Origin: Ypsolopha sequella
Lineage: Eukaryota > Arthropoda > Insecta > Lepidoptera > Ypsolophidae
Assembly: GCA_934047225.1 (NCBI GenBank)
Contig: OW204000.1
Location: 12,976,001-13,040,000, forward strand
Reading direction: 5' to 3'
Length of the DNA stretch: 64,000 bases
Below are positions 42,687 through 52,796 of the stretch, one piece after another; the first letter of the stretch is position 1; every line of letters starts with the position of its first letter. The notes below the pieces were generated by a model, which was not told where the DNA came from, did no database searches, and saw only the letters and a program-made list of their open reading frames with translations. The position numbers were made by a program, and so were the translations under genes.

Positions 42687-45259
42687 CATCGAGTTTAGTT
42701 TTTCGGAAGAAAGGATGCCACTTACCACAATTGTTTATTGGACCAATATCTACCGATAAAGATCGGTAGCCTTCGGGAGCCTCTTCAATTTGGGGGGGGG
42801 GGGGAGGGGGGTTCAAAGTTGCAATACGCCAAGCGTCATTTAAAAAAATTAAACTGTCTGAGTTTGTCAACTACATCAAGATGGGTGTCTTTTTCAGGTA
42901 AATTAAGGACGTAGAATTCATTTCTGGCATAAAAAATTGTGATATTTTAAGTAGTTTCTTGAAAATTTTTACATAGATTAAAATTTTATGAAATACTTTT
43001 TATTTGCAGGCTTTACATAGTGATTTAGTCATTAATGTGTTTCGTTTTCCCTTGGATTTTCAATGGCAATAATAGCCTTGAACTATAGCTGAGTTCCAGA
43101 ATACAGCTAAGTCGTATCATTTAACAAATACCTAGTACATTAGTTTTTCTTGAATACTTTATTTTCCTTTGTTGAATTATGATATATATGCAATATATTA
43201 TTATATTTATTATAAATTATAATATATAAATATTATAAATTAACAAATAAACTACTAAACTAAAATACTTAAAACTTAAACAAACTAAACGCCTAAAAAT
43301 AAATTAATTTAAAACAAATAAAAGACATTATTTAAGTCATCGCTATCGCCGGGCAGGGTACCCAGGACACTGGCGGCGTTACCTCGTTGGATGGCAAGGC
43401 TGATTCGTTGCCCGAGGTAAGCTCCGGCCCTTGGGTCCCCTGAGGCATCCACCAGACGCGATGCAAGTTGCTTGTAAAGTTGCCGAGCATCAGGTCCCCA
43501 CGGCCCAAACGTCTCGACCCCAAACGGCACAAACATGTAACCCTCACCAAGAGCTGCATATTTGCGCCGCTTGTTGCGCTCAGCCATTGCCGCCGCAGCA
43601 CCAGCCGTGACAGCGGTTGATTGGACGTGAGACGCAGCGAGCGTGTCGACACACGTCGCGTCCCACACCAGTGAGCGGCCATTCTGCCATGGTATGAGCG
43701 TCATCCCGTCGGGCCTCTTACCATCGTCACGTGCGATGCCGTTTGGCTCTAAAATAGCCGGCACGTTGACATTCGCAAGGGCCCACCGAATGACGTCATT
43801 GAGGTTGCCATGGCGGGACCAACGGCCAGCGCTGCGCCGACAAGAGAGACCGTGATGACCCAGCTGGTCAACGCTCGCACCACAGCGACAGTGATGACTT
43901 TCATTAATCTTTGTGCCAAGTCGCAGACTGACGGCAAGACTGAAAGTTGTCTTGTCCAAAAGAGTGCCAATACTGGCGGAGGGAATAGCGTGCAGCCAGA
44001 GTCCAGATTCACGCTCACCGGTAGCGAGAAGACGAGCACGGTCTGCGAGATCAGAAGCAGTATACAGAAGATGCTTCTGGATTTGTTCACAAAGAGGCTC
44101 GTCCCATAGTTTTTAGGATTCAAGAACGATGGGCAGATTCTGACCTGGAAAGGCAAGCGTCCAGGCACTTCTAGCCTCCGCCAAGCACGATACCTCTACT
44201 GATATATATTGTTTTGAGCATAACCGTTTTGTAACATAACGTAGTGTCCTAATCTACTAGACGATCACACAAATAAATCACGGCCAATGATTTAATTTGT
44301 AATTAATAAATCGATGTTCTCCTCAAGTATGTCATAATAACGTAGGAGACGTAGAGAGCCATATATGCATTACTATTACCTCATTCTACGGATGGTACCG
44401 CTTCCAGCGGTCATCTTTTAATTATTAAATAAATACATACTAATTACTGTAAGTACATATGACTGTACATAACACATATGTATATACATCTATAAGCAGG
44501 ATATTTATTTCTCTTACAGAAGATAGTCCAGAACCTATTTGTTAAAGATTGGTACTCGTGACCAGGAACACAATTGTCTTCTTACAGCAGTACTTACTTA
44601 CTTCACACCTAGAACTATTTGTTATAGATGGTAGAAGCTGCAAAAAATTAAAATGATAATTAAATAGTTAATACTCTTTTAGAACCATAGAAAAGCATTT
44701 TTACGTGTTTATAGTTTTTATGCATATATATATACTTTTATAATTACACAATACTTACATAAATATACTTTTATCAGGTTAGTTAATAAGTAGTAGTAAA
44801 ATAAGAGCTCACCGACATTGCTTTTTTTTTTTACGATTTTTTCCTTTAAAAATCCAATAAAACTTATATTTTTATTTATCTGCATAAAATAGGCTTTCGT
44901 AACGTATTTTTTGTTACTTAAAAAAACCTGAGGTTTTTTTTTGGTGGCGCCTGAAAGTAAAAATTATTTCATAAAATTTTAATCTATGTAAAAATTTTCA
45001 AGAAACTACTTAAAATATCACAATTTTTTATGCCAGAAATGAATTCTACGTCCTTAATTTACCTGAAAAAGACACCCATCTTGATGTAGTTGACAAACTC
45101 AGACAGTTTAATTTTTTTAAATGACGCTTGGCGCATTGCATCTTTGAACCCCCTTCCCCCCCCCCAAATTGAAGAGGCTCCCGATCTTTATTGGTAGATA
45201 TTGGTCCAATAAACAATTGTGGCAAGTGGCATCCTTTCTTCCGGAAAACTAAACTGATG
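42687..45259. mobile_element. 2.6-kb element with about 310-bp terminal inverted repeats
   Basis: 42687-42998 and 44957-45259 are inverted copies of each other (arm phrases gatgggtgtctttttcaggt and ttgtttattggaccaatatc), including a G/C homopolymer tract near the outer end. Between them lies the retroelement fragment at 43309-44180 plus AT-rich sequence. Such long TIRs occur in MULE-like and foldback elements. No transposase of its own was seen. Confidence 0.75.
43309..44180 (-). pseudogene. Retroelement C-terminal region: Cys/His motif plus PD-(D/E)XK-like nuclease
   Basis: The open minus frame runs well past 43959 upstream and has one internal TAA near 44110. In order it reads ESGLWLHAIPSASIGTLLDK, LAVSLRLG, a zinc motif HHCRCGASVDQLGHHGLSC, HGNLNDVIRWAL, then GKRPDGMTLIPW and LVWDATCVDT, and FGVETFGPWG and an ISLAIQRGNA end. 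This block order is known from RT-bearing mobile elements of many animals. The RPDG...WDATCVD pair looks like the core of a restriction-like endonuclease as in R2-group LINEs (inference). The RT itself is missing. Confidence 0.6.
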
Positions 45260-45626
45260 CCTTTTTTGGGGTCTAACAGTCTAAGCTATAACTACTGAAC
45301 CGATTGGGCTGAAACTTTGCACAAATGTAGATTTAGACCTGGAATAGGACGTAGGCTACTTTTTATCCCATAAAATAGATCCCGTGGGATGGCAATGGGG
45401 TATCAAGTTTCTATGGAAAAGTGATGTACTGATACTCCTTCACGCCGTACCTACTGAACCGACTGAGCTGAAACTTTGCACAAATGTAGTTCTAGACCTG
45501 AAATAGGACAGGTATTACTTTTTATACCATAAAAACTTTATTATCGCGGGCGAAGCCGCGGGAAAAAGCTAGTAAAAATTAATTGAAATTAAATAAAAAT
45601 TAATTAATTAAATTAGTGACAAAGCT

Positions 45627-45781
45627 ATTGGTGTCGATTCTGCGCATCACAACTGACAAGACTAACCTTATTTTGAGCGTCCCGTCTTTGTCTTTTCGAT
45701 ACAGAAAGAAAAGGACAGAACACTTAAATCAAGTTTAGTGCTGTCAATTAAGTCAAGTTGTCTTGCGCCGAATCGGTGTTA
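45627..45781. mobile_element. Palindromic MITE (family shared with 35199)
   Basis: It shares arms ttggtgtcgattctgcgc / gcgccgaatcggtgtt and the centre with 35199. It ends about 25 bp from the donor of the GPR155 exon at 45806. Confidence 0.7.
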
Positions 45782-45805
45782 CTATAAACTAAAATATATA
45801 CTCAC

Positions 45806-45998
45806 AATAAACATAGTAAGGTTGTAGATGATGATCAGTATGGTGTGCTTGAGCAGCTGTCCGCCTCGCCCGCGCGTTTGCTCGGGTGACAATAGCCCTA
45901 GTGAACTAGCTGCCCTCTCTAGCTCCTCCAAGTACTGACAGGGACCGTCGTTGTTGGTGTTGCAGCGACTCTTCTGGGAGGGTGGGCAGGCGCAGTCT
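45806..45998 (-). CDS. GPR155: GPR155/LYCHOS exon: cysteine-rich loop and membrane segment
   Basis: The exon has 193 nt, phase 2 in and phase 0 out. The acceptor is aatataacag and the donor is TTTATT|gtgagt. It encodes DCACPPSQKSRCNTNNDG, then QYLEELERAASSLG and a hydrophobic stretch HTILIIIYNLTMFI. Vertebrate GPR155 has the same series: Cys-rich loop, EEEQYL, then RHVLLCLLLIIGLF. Confidence 0.85.
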
Positions 45999-46270
45999 CT
46001 GTTATATTAAGGGTTCATTTAGTTTAACAGGATAATCTACAGCAAACACTATATATAGGCTAACACTATATATAGTGGGGCAGCAACTCGTAACCACATT
46101 CATGGATCACAGCCATCGTTTCAACCGAAGTGTGAACTCGTGCATTGTCTTGATGAAACAAAACTCTCTTACGCAACATCCCCGGCCGTTTTTCTTTTAT
46201 TTCTTTTATTTATTTCGCTAATTTATTTCGCTCTTAGATGCACGCTCGATGGAACTTGCGAAGACAATAT

Positions 46271-46431
46271 AGCCGATTCTGAAGGCTTTAATTTTAGTTT
46301 TAGTGCTGTCAAAACTAAATTTTCTTCATTGCAAAATAGTCCTTAACTGTTAGGGTTAGAAGTTAAATTACTTTGGAAAATTTTAAGTTTTGACAGCACT
46401 AAAATTAAAATTAAAGCATTCAGAATCGGCT
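46271..46431. mobile_element. Short palindromic MITE (family shared with 12504)
   Basis: Left arm agccgattctgaaggcttta and its complement at the right end enclose about 60 bp. The arms are nearly perfect over about 50 bp. It lies in a GPR155 intron. Confidence 0.75.
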
Positions 46432-46654
46432 TTAATATTATGTATAATCGCAACGATTTTATTGCGAGCACAAAATTGAAAACTCGTGTCAAGAGAAACA
46501 CCCTATTGGGAACACTGTGAAGGTTTTCAAACATATTATTGGGTAAAATTAATCTAGATAACATTTTTGATGCAGAATGGGAATTAATTTTTTGATAACA
46601 ATACACTTACGGCTATACTTAAAAAGCACAAGGGTTTGTTGTTAAGATTAAAAA

Positions 46655-46938
46655 CCGGCCAAGTGCGAGTCGGACTCACGCACGAAGGGTTCCATACCAT
46701 TATCTATAAAAACGGCAAAAAAAACATGTCTGTTGTATGGGAGCCCCCTTAAATATTTATTTAATTATGTTTTTTAGTATTTGTTGTTATAGCGGCAACA
46801 GAAATCATAAATACATCATCTGTGAAAATTTCAACTGTCTAACTATCACGGTTCATGAGATACAGCCTGGTGACAGACGGACAGCGGAGTCTTAGTAATA
46901 GGGTCCCGTTGGTTACCCTTTGGGTACGGAACCCTATA
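46655..46938. repeat. Lepidopteran dispersed repeat (ggccaagtgcgagtcgg type)
   Basis: It starts accggccaagtgcgagtcgg and ends tttgggtacggaaccctata. Near the end it carries gacagacggacagcggagtc. Related halves flank 5380-5720 and 16276-17775. The class is uncertain: SINE-like or a non-autonomous DNA element. Confidence 0.65.
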
Positions 46939-47085
46939 AAATGAGGCTTTACAGCTAATTCTGTTATTTTCACCTTGATAATTCAGGACTAGTAATGATA
47001 AAAAAGAAATCAATAAAATGAATGGTAAGTAATAAGCGCAAAATCTCTTCAGAAGTATTAAAAAAAAGTAAAATGTACATAATTT

Positions 47086-47378
47086 AAAATTGATTTTATA
47101 CAACTTGTAACAGAAAGGTGTAACCATATTTGAAGAGCTTATTCAGTCAATGGTATAGAACAACTTTTACTAAGGAGCCCAGCCTGAAATATAAAAAAAA
47201 AATCTGCCCTTCCACACATTTCGGCCGAGCGGCATTGCATTTTTCTATGAAACAGTTGATATTTTTTTTTCGAGATACTGGGTTTGTTCCATTGTAAAAG
47301 TTGTTCTATACCATTGACTGAATAAGCTCTTCAAATATGGTTACACCTTTCTGTTACACGTTGTATAAATTGAAAGCT
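47086..47378. mobile_element. Palindromic MITE with arms of about 80 bp
   Basis: Arms contain taaccatatttgaagagctt and gaataagctcttcaaatatg. The centre is about 120 bp. Lies in a GPR155 intron. Confidence 0.8.
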
Positions 47379-47420
47379 GATAGAAAAAAATGTGAGTTCA
47401 GATTCGAATTCAGAGCACAA

Positions 47421-47613
47421 TGCGTACCCCTATTTTAAATGCGAAAATGTGTTTCTTGGTTTGTCCTTCTTTCACGCAACAACGGAGCAACGGATCGACG
47501 TGATTTTTTGCATAGAGATAGTTTATGGGCCAGAGAGTGACATAGGCTTAGTTTTATACCGGGAAAATGCAAAAATGAAATCAACGCGGGCAAAGCCTCG
47601 CGCAAAAGCTAGT
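47421..47613 (+). mobile_element. Short non-autonomous Helitron-like element
   Basis: It is colinear with the element at 5449 (tttgtccttcttt, ttgcatagagatagttta) and ends in gcgggcaaagcctcgcgc followed by aaaagctag. Confidence 0.7.
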
Positions 47614-47746
47614 TTTCTATAAGAATAACAAAAAATATTCAAACCGAAAAACCATGTTGTCCTGTAATTTAAAAGATATATTGTTATTTTATCCATTAGT
47701 GACTTCTGTCTTGAAGCAAATTTCCCAAGAACCTTTGTCTACACAC

Positions 47747-47882
47747 CGTATTCCAGTGGCGATGTCTTCAATATCATGTGTATTGGAAGCGACGAGGCCG
47801 CCCTCGCAGTTGGGGTCGTTGCTGCAACATCCGCTGGCGCTGCGACTCGGGGACGGGGAAGCGGTGATGGTTCCGTAGCAAC
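47747..47882 (-). CDS. GPR155: GPR155/LYCHOS exon: Ser/Cys-rich loop
   Basis: The exon has 136 nt, phase 1 in and phase 2 out. The acceptor is ttttggttcag and the donor is ATACG|gtgtgt. It encodes CYGTITASPSPSRSASGCC, then NCEGGLVASNTHDIED. It matches the variable cytosolic or lumenal loop of GPR155, which in vertebrates is also rich in Ser and paired Cys. Phase on both sides agrees with the neighbouring exons. Confidence 0.75.
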
Positions 47883-48282
47883 CTGAACCAAAAAGCCTTG
47901 TCAAAGCCTACCAAATGCCTGTCGTTTATGTGTATTTACGTGTAGTTTTTCCCAATAAATGTATGAAAAGGTAAGTTATCCTCTATTTTACATTATCTTT
48001 CACCCAAAGGTTGTCTGGAATAAATCGATTAATTGATAAGACCGCTTATTGTACCCTCTCTATTAAAAATATTGTATAACTTCTTTTATTTCGGTGCACA
48101 ATAAAAATCATGTATGTTATGTTATGTTGTATGAAGCTTTAACTTTTTAAATTTTTTCATAATATGTTGATTGTTATAGTGAGGCCAACCCAATAAATTC
48201 GCACAAAAATATAAACGTGATTGTCACAACATCCTCTTCTCCCTCCCCCCTATCGTGATCAAGATAAAGGAGTACAGCGGGC

Positions 48283-48492
48283 TTATTATGTATCTCTAGT
48301 TGTCAACTGGACTGGGTGCCTATCATCAAAAACTTAGATATACTATCGAATTAGGATATGTTCGCAATTGAAGTGACGTCACAGTTCGTAAATAGTCCAT
48401 TACCCACTAAAGGCAATTTTGAAAGTTCAGTTTTAATGTAAGTTTTTGACGATAGGCACCCTGTCCAGTTGACAACCTAAGATACAGAATAG
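48283..48492. mobile_element. MITE, short member of the 50394 family
   Basis: Inverted ends of about 45 bp (gttgtcaactggactgggtg) enclose about 110 bp including gaagtgacgtcacagttcgt. It is colinear at both ends with the longer element at 50394-51542, which has about 0.9 kb more in the middle. Confidence 0.75.
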
Positions 48493-48837
48493 GGAGGCAG
48501 GGCTCCATTAGCTTTATTTCCCAAATTCTCTGTTCTTTCAATGTTTCCGCGACATTTAAAATGTGTACAGCAGGAGTGACCGGTCGATCGCGATCGACTG
48601 GTTGATTGCGGCTATTAGTCCAGTATATCGTGCCATGGCAAACAAAAATGTTTTCCCTCATAATAAAATAAAAAATACTACATAATTGTCTACTGTTTCA
48701 TTTAAAATTTCAAGAAGTATGTAATTGGTAGTTTCGTCTGTAAACAGTAGATCTTGGGTCTAATCAAGTTGGCAACCCCTGGTGTATGTACTTAAAATAT
48801 CGCGCGTAAAATAAACAACCCAAATAGACAAATTCTT

Positions 48838-49020
48838 TACCCCGTTCTACTTCTTCGTCTCTAATTTTAACCTTGCATTAAGTCACTGCTTCATCCCTCT
48901 CTAGCAACATTACCTTGGTTTTTCCTACGTTAACTTTAATTCCTTTCCTTTTGAAGGTATCATCCATTATTGTTACCATCTCCTGCAGCTCATCCGTCGA
49001 TATAGCAAGGAAAACTTGTT
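48838..49020 (-). pseudogene. Reverse transcriptase fragment of an RTE/R1-like LINE
   Basis: The minus frame reads STDELQEMVTIMDDTFKRKG and KVNVGKTKVM, a stretch after the RT palm common in lepidopteran LINEs. Nothing of the rest remains. Confidence 0.65.
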
Positions 49021-49290
49021 AGAAGAGGTATTTAAGAGGCATCATCACGCGCAAGCCTACATACAAACGCTGTTACCAAATTGTGGGGTGACTATGTAAT
49101 GTTATTATAATATTTTAGGCTGAGTTATTATTATTATATTTTATTATTGTAATAATTATATTTTGGAAGAGCTTGTATGATTAGACTGATGGATGTGGAA
49201 GAGGCGAAAGAGGTGTTCTGGATCGTAGCAGATGGAAATCTGTAGTCTCTGCCTACCCCTCTGGGAGACAGGCGTGAGTATATGTATGTA
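49021..49290 (+). mobile_element. LINE 3' tail remnant
   Basis: The phrase tctgcctacccctctgggag at about 49250 is frequent at lepidopteran LINE 3' ends. It is in the opposite orientation to the RT fragment beside it. Confidence 0.4.
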
Positions 49291-49699
49291 CAAAAAGAAA
49301 GACGTTACTCGTCAGATTCCGTGATTGTTACAAGGAATGTCTACCTTATCGTAATTAATGACCTTCAGGGAATACGCCAGTATCAGTTTGCAAAACTAGT
49401 TCAATTAATCAATTAAAGATAACATAAACGTGACCGGGAGAGCATAACCATACTTAGATAAGATTTTATCTCACTAAAAACACTCGGAATATATCGATTA
49501 CTTATATTTTTGAGATTCAAATAGTTGTAAAGTAAGGAAGACGGAAAATTACGTAAAAGTTTTAAAAACTTGCAAATAATTATAAGTTTAATGTATATCA
49601 AGGTTTTCCAAACCCCTAAAAAACATTTTCTCAAATACTATGTTTTTTTTGCTATCCTTTTATGTCCAAGATACTATACTAACAGTTAATCGACAGCAA

Positions 49700-49999
49700 C
49701 AATGAAACTTGTGGGTAAAACATGATTATTGCAAAACGGTTCACCTCAATAAATATTTTTGATCGGGATAGCCGACCAGTTTCAGCGGATTCAGACTGTC
49801 TTCTTCTGGGCGAGTGAAGACGTTCACGCGACAACGTTGCCAAACTGGCTGAGTGAGGCGCAACGTCGTCGCGTGAGCGTCTTCACTCGCCCAGAAGAAG
49901 GCAGGCTGAATCCGCTGAAACTGGTCGGCTATCGCGACCAAAAATATTTATTGAGGTGAACCGTTTTGCAATAATCATCTTTTACCCTAGTTTCATTAA
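49700..49999. mobile_element. Foldback MITE, about 300 bp, nearly full palindrome
   Basis: Both halves mirror each other over most of the length (gatagccgaccagtttcagc on the left, gctgaaactggtcggctatc on the right), and the centre also pairs (acgcgacaacgttgc). It is GC-richer than its surroundings. Its right edge is 18 bp into the intron after the GPR155 exon donor at 50018-50023. Confidence 0.85.
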
Positions 50000-50023
50000 A
50001 TTCGATAAGCCGTTACTACTTAC

Positions 50024-50191
50024 CAAGACTATTCCCATTCTGGGTCAAGCTCTGACTCTGCGAGACAGGCTCAGCGTTGTCCACCAAAGTTGTGGTATCC
50101 TGGGAGTCTTCAGCGACCTCAGCGGACAACGACGCGAAGCGCTGGCTGCGACGACGAAACCGCATGTACACTATCAGGCAGCCCGCAGATA
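50024..50191 (-). CDS. GPR155: GPR155/LYCHOS exon: membrane segment and cytosolic Ser/Gln-rich tail of the GPCR-like part
   Basis: The exon has 168 nt, phase 1 in and phase 1 out. The acceptor is atattccag and the donor is CTTG|gtaagt. It encodes SAGCLIVYMRFRRRSQRF, then EVAEDSQDTTTLVDNAE and QSQSLTQNG. It would follow the ILIAGISLMC membrane segment of vertebrate GPR155. This is the most 5' GPR155 exon found; the preceding transporter-like half (several hundred residues) is not present in the window. Confidence 0.75.
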
Positions 50192-51625
50192 CTGGAATAT
50201 TATATTACATTTAACAACAAAAAATACCGAAATTGTAAATATTTATAATTAGTTTTATACCCGTGAGAAAATATTTGTGACTAGCTTTTCGCCCGTGTCT
50301 CTGCCAGCGTTTATTCAATCTTTGCCCCGTTTTCAGCTTGGGTTTATTTTATCGACACCCCTTATTTATAGCCCATATGTTGACCAGCCCCTCTATTTTG
50401 TATCTTTAGTTGCCAACTGGACTGGATGCCTATCAACAAAAACATAGATAAAAAACGGAATTCATGGCAACACAGGAAGTTGAATATCCCTAAACAGTTG
50501 ACATAAGTGTCAAGCAGCAGCTATTTTGTTTACGGCTGTTGTGAGTTGAAGATTGCGTGAACAGAAAAAAAGACTTTTGGGAATTATTTTTGTCACAAGG
50601 TTTTACAGGAACAGGTGAGAAGTATTTTTTGTTTGTTTTGCCAAGCAAGAAGAACTTTGCATGGAGATCATGTGTATTCCATTAACTTCTTTCCATTCCT
50701 CACATGTGATGAGCAGCAAATATTTTGAGGTTAGGAAAACGTGATTTTAGATTTATTTTTGTAACTTTCTTTTGTAACGTAACAAAATTATACAATAAAG
50801 TCGTGGTTACATTGAAATCGTATAGTAAGTGTGTTTGTTTGTGTGTGTGACTTTTTTGTTCCCGCGGACCCTGTTTTGGTTTTTTTTTGTACAGGAAAAG
50901 TCGGTATTCTAGCGAGCGGGCGAGTTAATAGTGATATCCTTTCCACTTTAAAAGTTGGCTTTGCTAAAAGTTGCATTTTGGGCGTTATATATAATCAATT
51001 CTTAATATTTTATTACAAATCCGGAGACTCGACTCTTAATAGTTGACTACGTAGAATTCGTTAGGTTTCTTTAAAAAAATCATTAAGGTTTTCTGTTAAT
51101 TAACAGAATGTTACTGTAATTTGCTCAATATTATCATTAGGTTTGATTTTTTTCAATGAATGTTTAATCTTTCTTTCAAAATTTCATTACATGGAATAAA
51201 TAATTTTCCTTACATAAATTATTTTTTATAACAACCCGTTATTTTACATTAAATTTTATTCCGTTAAACAACGATTCAACACAAGTAAAGTCGTGGACTT
51301 GAGGATATATAGCGATGATGAACGAACCCTTATAATTTTTTTTGTTACATTTTTGTAACGTTTTATTTTTGTTACAATTTTGTTACCTACAAAAATTTTG
51401 AAAACAAACCGTTTACACTTGAAGTGACGACACAGTTCGTAAATAGTTCAATACCCATTAACGGCAATTTTGAAAGTTCCGTTTTTAGCTATGATTTTGA
51501 TGATAGGCACCTAGTCCAGTTGGCAACTAAAGATACATAATAGAAGGGCATAAAGTGCTACATCAGAAAAATGGCACACAAAACATTTAAAACGTCATGA
51601 AATAAAAAGTGAGATCAATGCAAAC
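50192..51625. other. Candidate junction between truncated GPR155 and truncated ENOX
   Basis: To the left lies the 5'-most GPR155 exon found, to the right the 3'-most ENOX exon found. Both genes read leftward, so the missing ENOX end and the missing GPR155 start would both have to fit here, which they do not. Most of the stretch is the TIR element at 50394-51542. Splicing ENOX exon 9 to the exon at 50191 would be out of frame and meet a stop within six codons. Confidence 0.6.
50394..51542. mobile_element. TIR element, long member of the 48283 family
   Basis: Ends tattttgtatctttagttgc and the complement of ggcaactaaagatacataat form an inverted repeat of about 45 bp. The outer parts match the short MITE at 48283; about 0.93 kb between about 50460 and 51410 is extra. 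That core has no recognisable coding. It is either the internal part of the parent element or foreign sequence brought in at the duplication joint. Confidence 0.65.
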
Positions 51626-51772
51626 CTGCAAGAAAGCCGACATGACTCCAATAAGCTTAGCTTCTCCGTAGCCAGCCTCGACAGCTTCCTTGATGTGCAC
51701 CTTAGAGTCGAGGTCGTCCGGCAGGGGTGGGGGAGGCGGCGGCTTCACTATCGGTTGTTGCGGCAGTGGCGG
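51626..51772 (-). CDS. ENOX: ENOX exon 9 (copy B)
   Basis: The exon has 49 codons, phase 0 to phase 0. The acceptor is gtcgtttccag and the donor is TTGCAG|gtttgc. A Pro-rich start (PPLPQQPIVKPPPPPPLP) is followed by GEAKLIGVMSAFLQ, which resembles the EALLVGIISTFLHV start of the ENOX C-terminal domain. The phase fits exon 8. The remaining 60 or so residues of that domain (in vertebrates beginning HPFGA) were not found downstream, so this copy appears to lack its last exon. Confidence 0.6.
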
Positions 51773-52796
51773 CTGGAAACGACCAAGAGTCAATTAGCAT
51801 AGATTAAATTATGTTAAGGTGTTGATTCGAAAACCATTTCGAGATTTAGGTTTAATAAGCCGTATTTTCGAAGTTTTGGTCTAAAAACCTCATGATGATG
51901 AATATTTTTACGAAGAGGCTGCAACTTCCATTCGCCCTCGTGTGACGTCACTTGAGTAATGGCTGTTTAGAAATGTGTCCTTTGCTATCAAGATAAATTT
52001 ATAACAATTTGCTTCAGACTAATTTGACAGCTAGATGACAGATGAGTAGACAGATAGAGACAGACCACTTTTTTTTATAAGCAATCACACATCACAATCA
52101 ATGAAATGTCTAAAATTCTCAAGTGACAAGGTCATTGGACAATTCTTTAAAAAATCATGAAAAATAATGGTTAATTTATATACCAAAATAATGAAAACTA
52201 TGTAAGTACTAAAATGGCGTATATTATCTGAAATTTTTTTTTTTTTTTTTTTTAATTAAGCTACGGGAATTAACTACTTTCCTGTAGACCACAAAACGAT
52301 TTTCTACGTCCACACGTATATCTTGCCGACGGCGTTTTAAGAGGATGGCCTACCCTAACTTTTTTTATTACCCGTTCAGCACACAAGTCCAATGGCAAAG
52401 ACCTTATTTGCTTTTGATAGAGGCGATTACATGTTGGCTCATTGGCCTCTTTTTCTTGAAACAACAAATTGGTGTGTTTTTAGGTAATACTGGAATATTT
52501 TGTAGGGAAAAATAAATTGGATTTAAGTAGAATCCCTTCATGTTTCTGTTACCTATTTTATAAAAAAAAAACAAGTTGATCTCTTAACCGCGTTCTTGAA
52601 ACGAACATTTGAAAACAAAAAAAAGAGGGTGGAAAACATTTTTCTTTTGACCAAAGTATAAATCCTAATACATTGTTTATAAGTAGAATCCCTAGATAAA
52701 ATATCAATAAACCAAATATATATTTTTTCAGTACACGAATAGTCCGAATTTCTTCAAACGAATCCTCTAAAGTCTGGCATTGTTCATGCTCTAGGC
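51773..52796. other. Intron sequence between ENOX exon 9 and a hAT MITE
   Basis: AT-rich with a long T run at about 52233-52252. An open minus frame at 52270-52467 has basic, low-information sequence and no recognised motif. Nothing is supported. Confidence 0.45.

Larger units (their letters stand above)
42605..45573 (+). mobile_element. Helitron-like element interrupted by a long-TIR element
   Basis: The left end (tcccactaatattataaata) and right end (hairpin gcgggcgaagccgc followed by gggaaaaagctag) are the two termini of a typical lepidopteran non-autonomous Helitron. Internal phrases such as ctactgaaccgattgggctg occur twice on the right. The element at 42687-45259 lies inside it. Confidence 0.6.
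45999..47746. other. GPR155 intron with several small repeats
   Basis: Contains the MITE at 46271, the lepidopteran repeat at 46655, the palindrome at 47086 and the mini-Helitron at 47421. No other exon found. Confidence 0.6.

Noticed and set aside
42785..42812. Poly-G tract as a possible G-quadruplex regulatory site
   Set aside because: It is part of a long terminal inverted repeat, mirrored as poly-C at about 45155, so the element explains it.
46655..46700. Possible tRNA gene or tRNA-derived SINE head (ggttcc word near a box B position)
   Set aside because: No cloverleaf can be drawn, and the stretch belongs to a dispersed repeat.
47689..47746. Extension of the GPR155 exon (CVDKGSWEICFK)
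   Set aside because: A GTGTGT donor in the right phase ends the exon at 47747; the extension would break the frame to the next exon.
49741..49959. Two overlapping 66-codon frames on opposite strands with nearly the same protein
   Set aside because: They are the two arms of one palindromic foldback read in both directions, not a gene pair.
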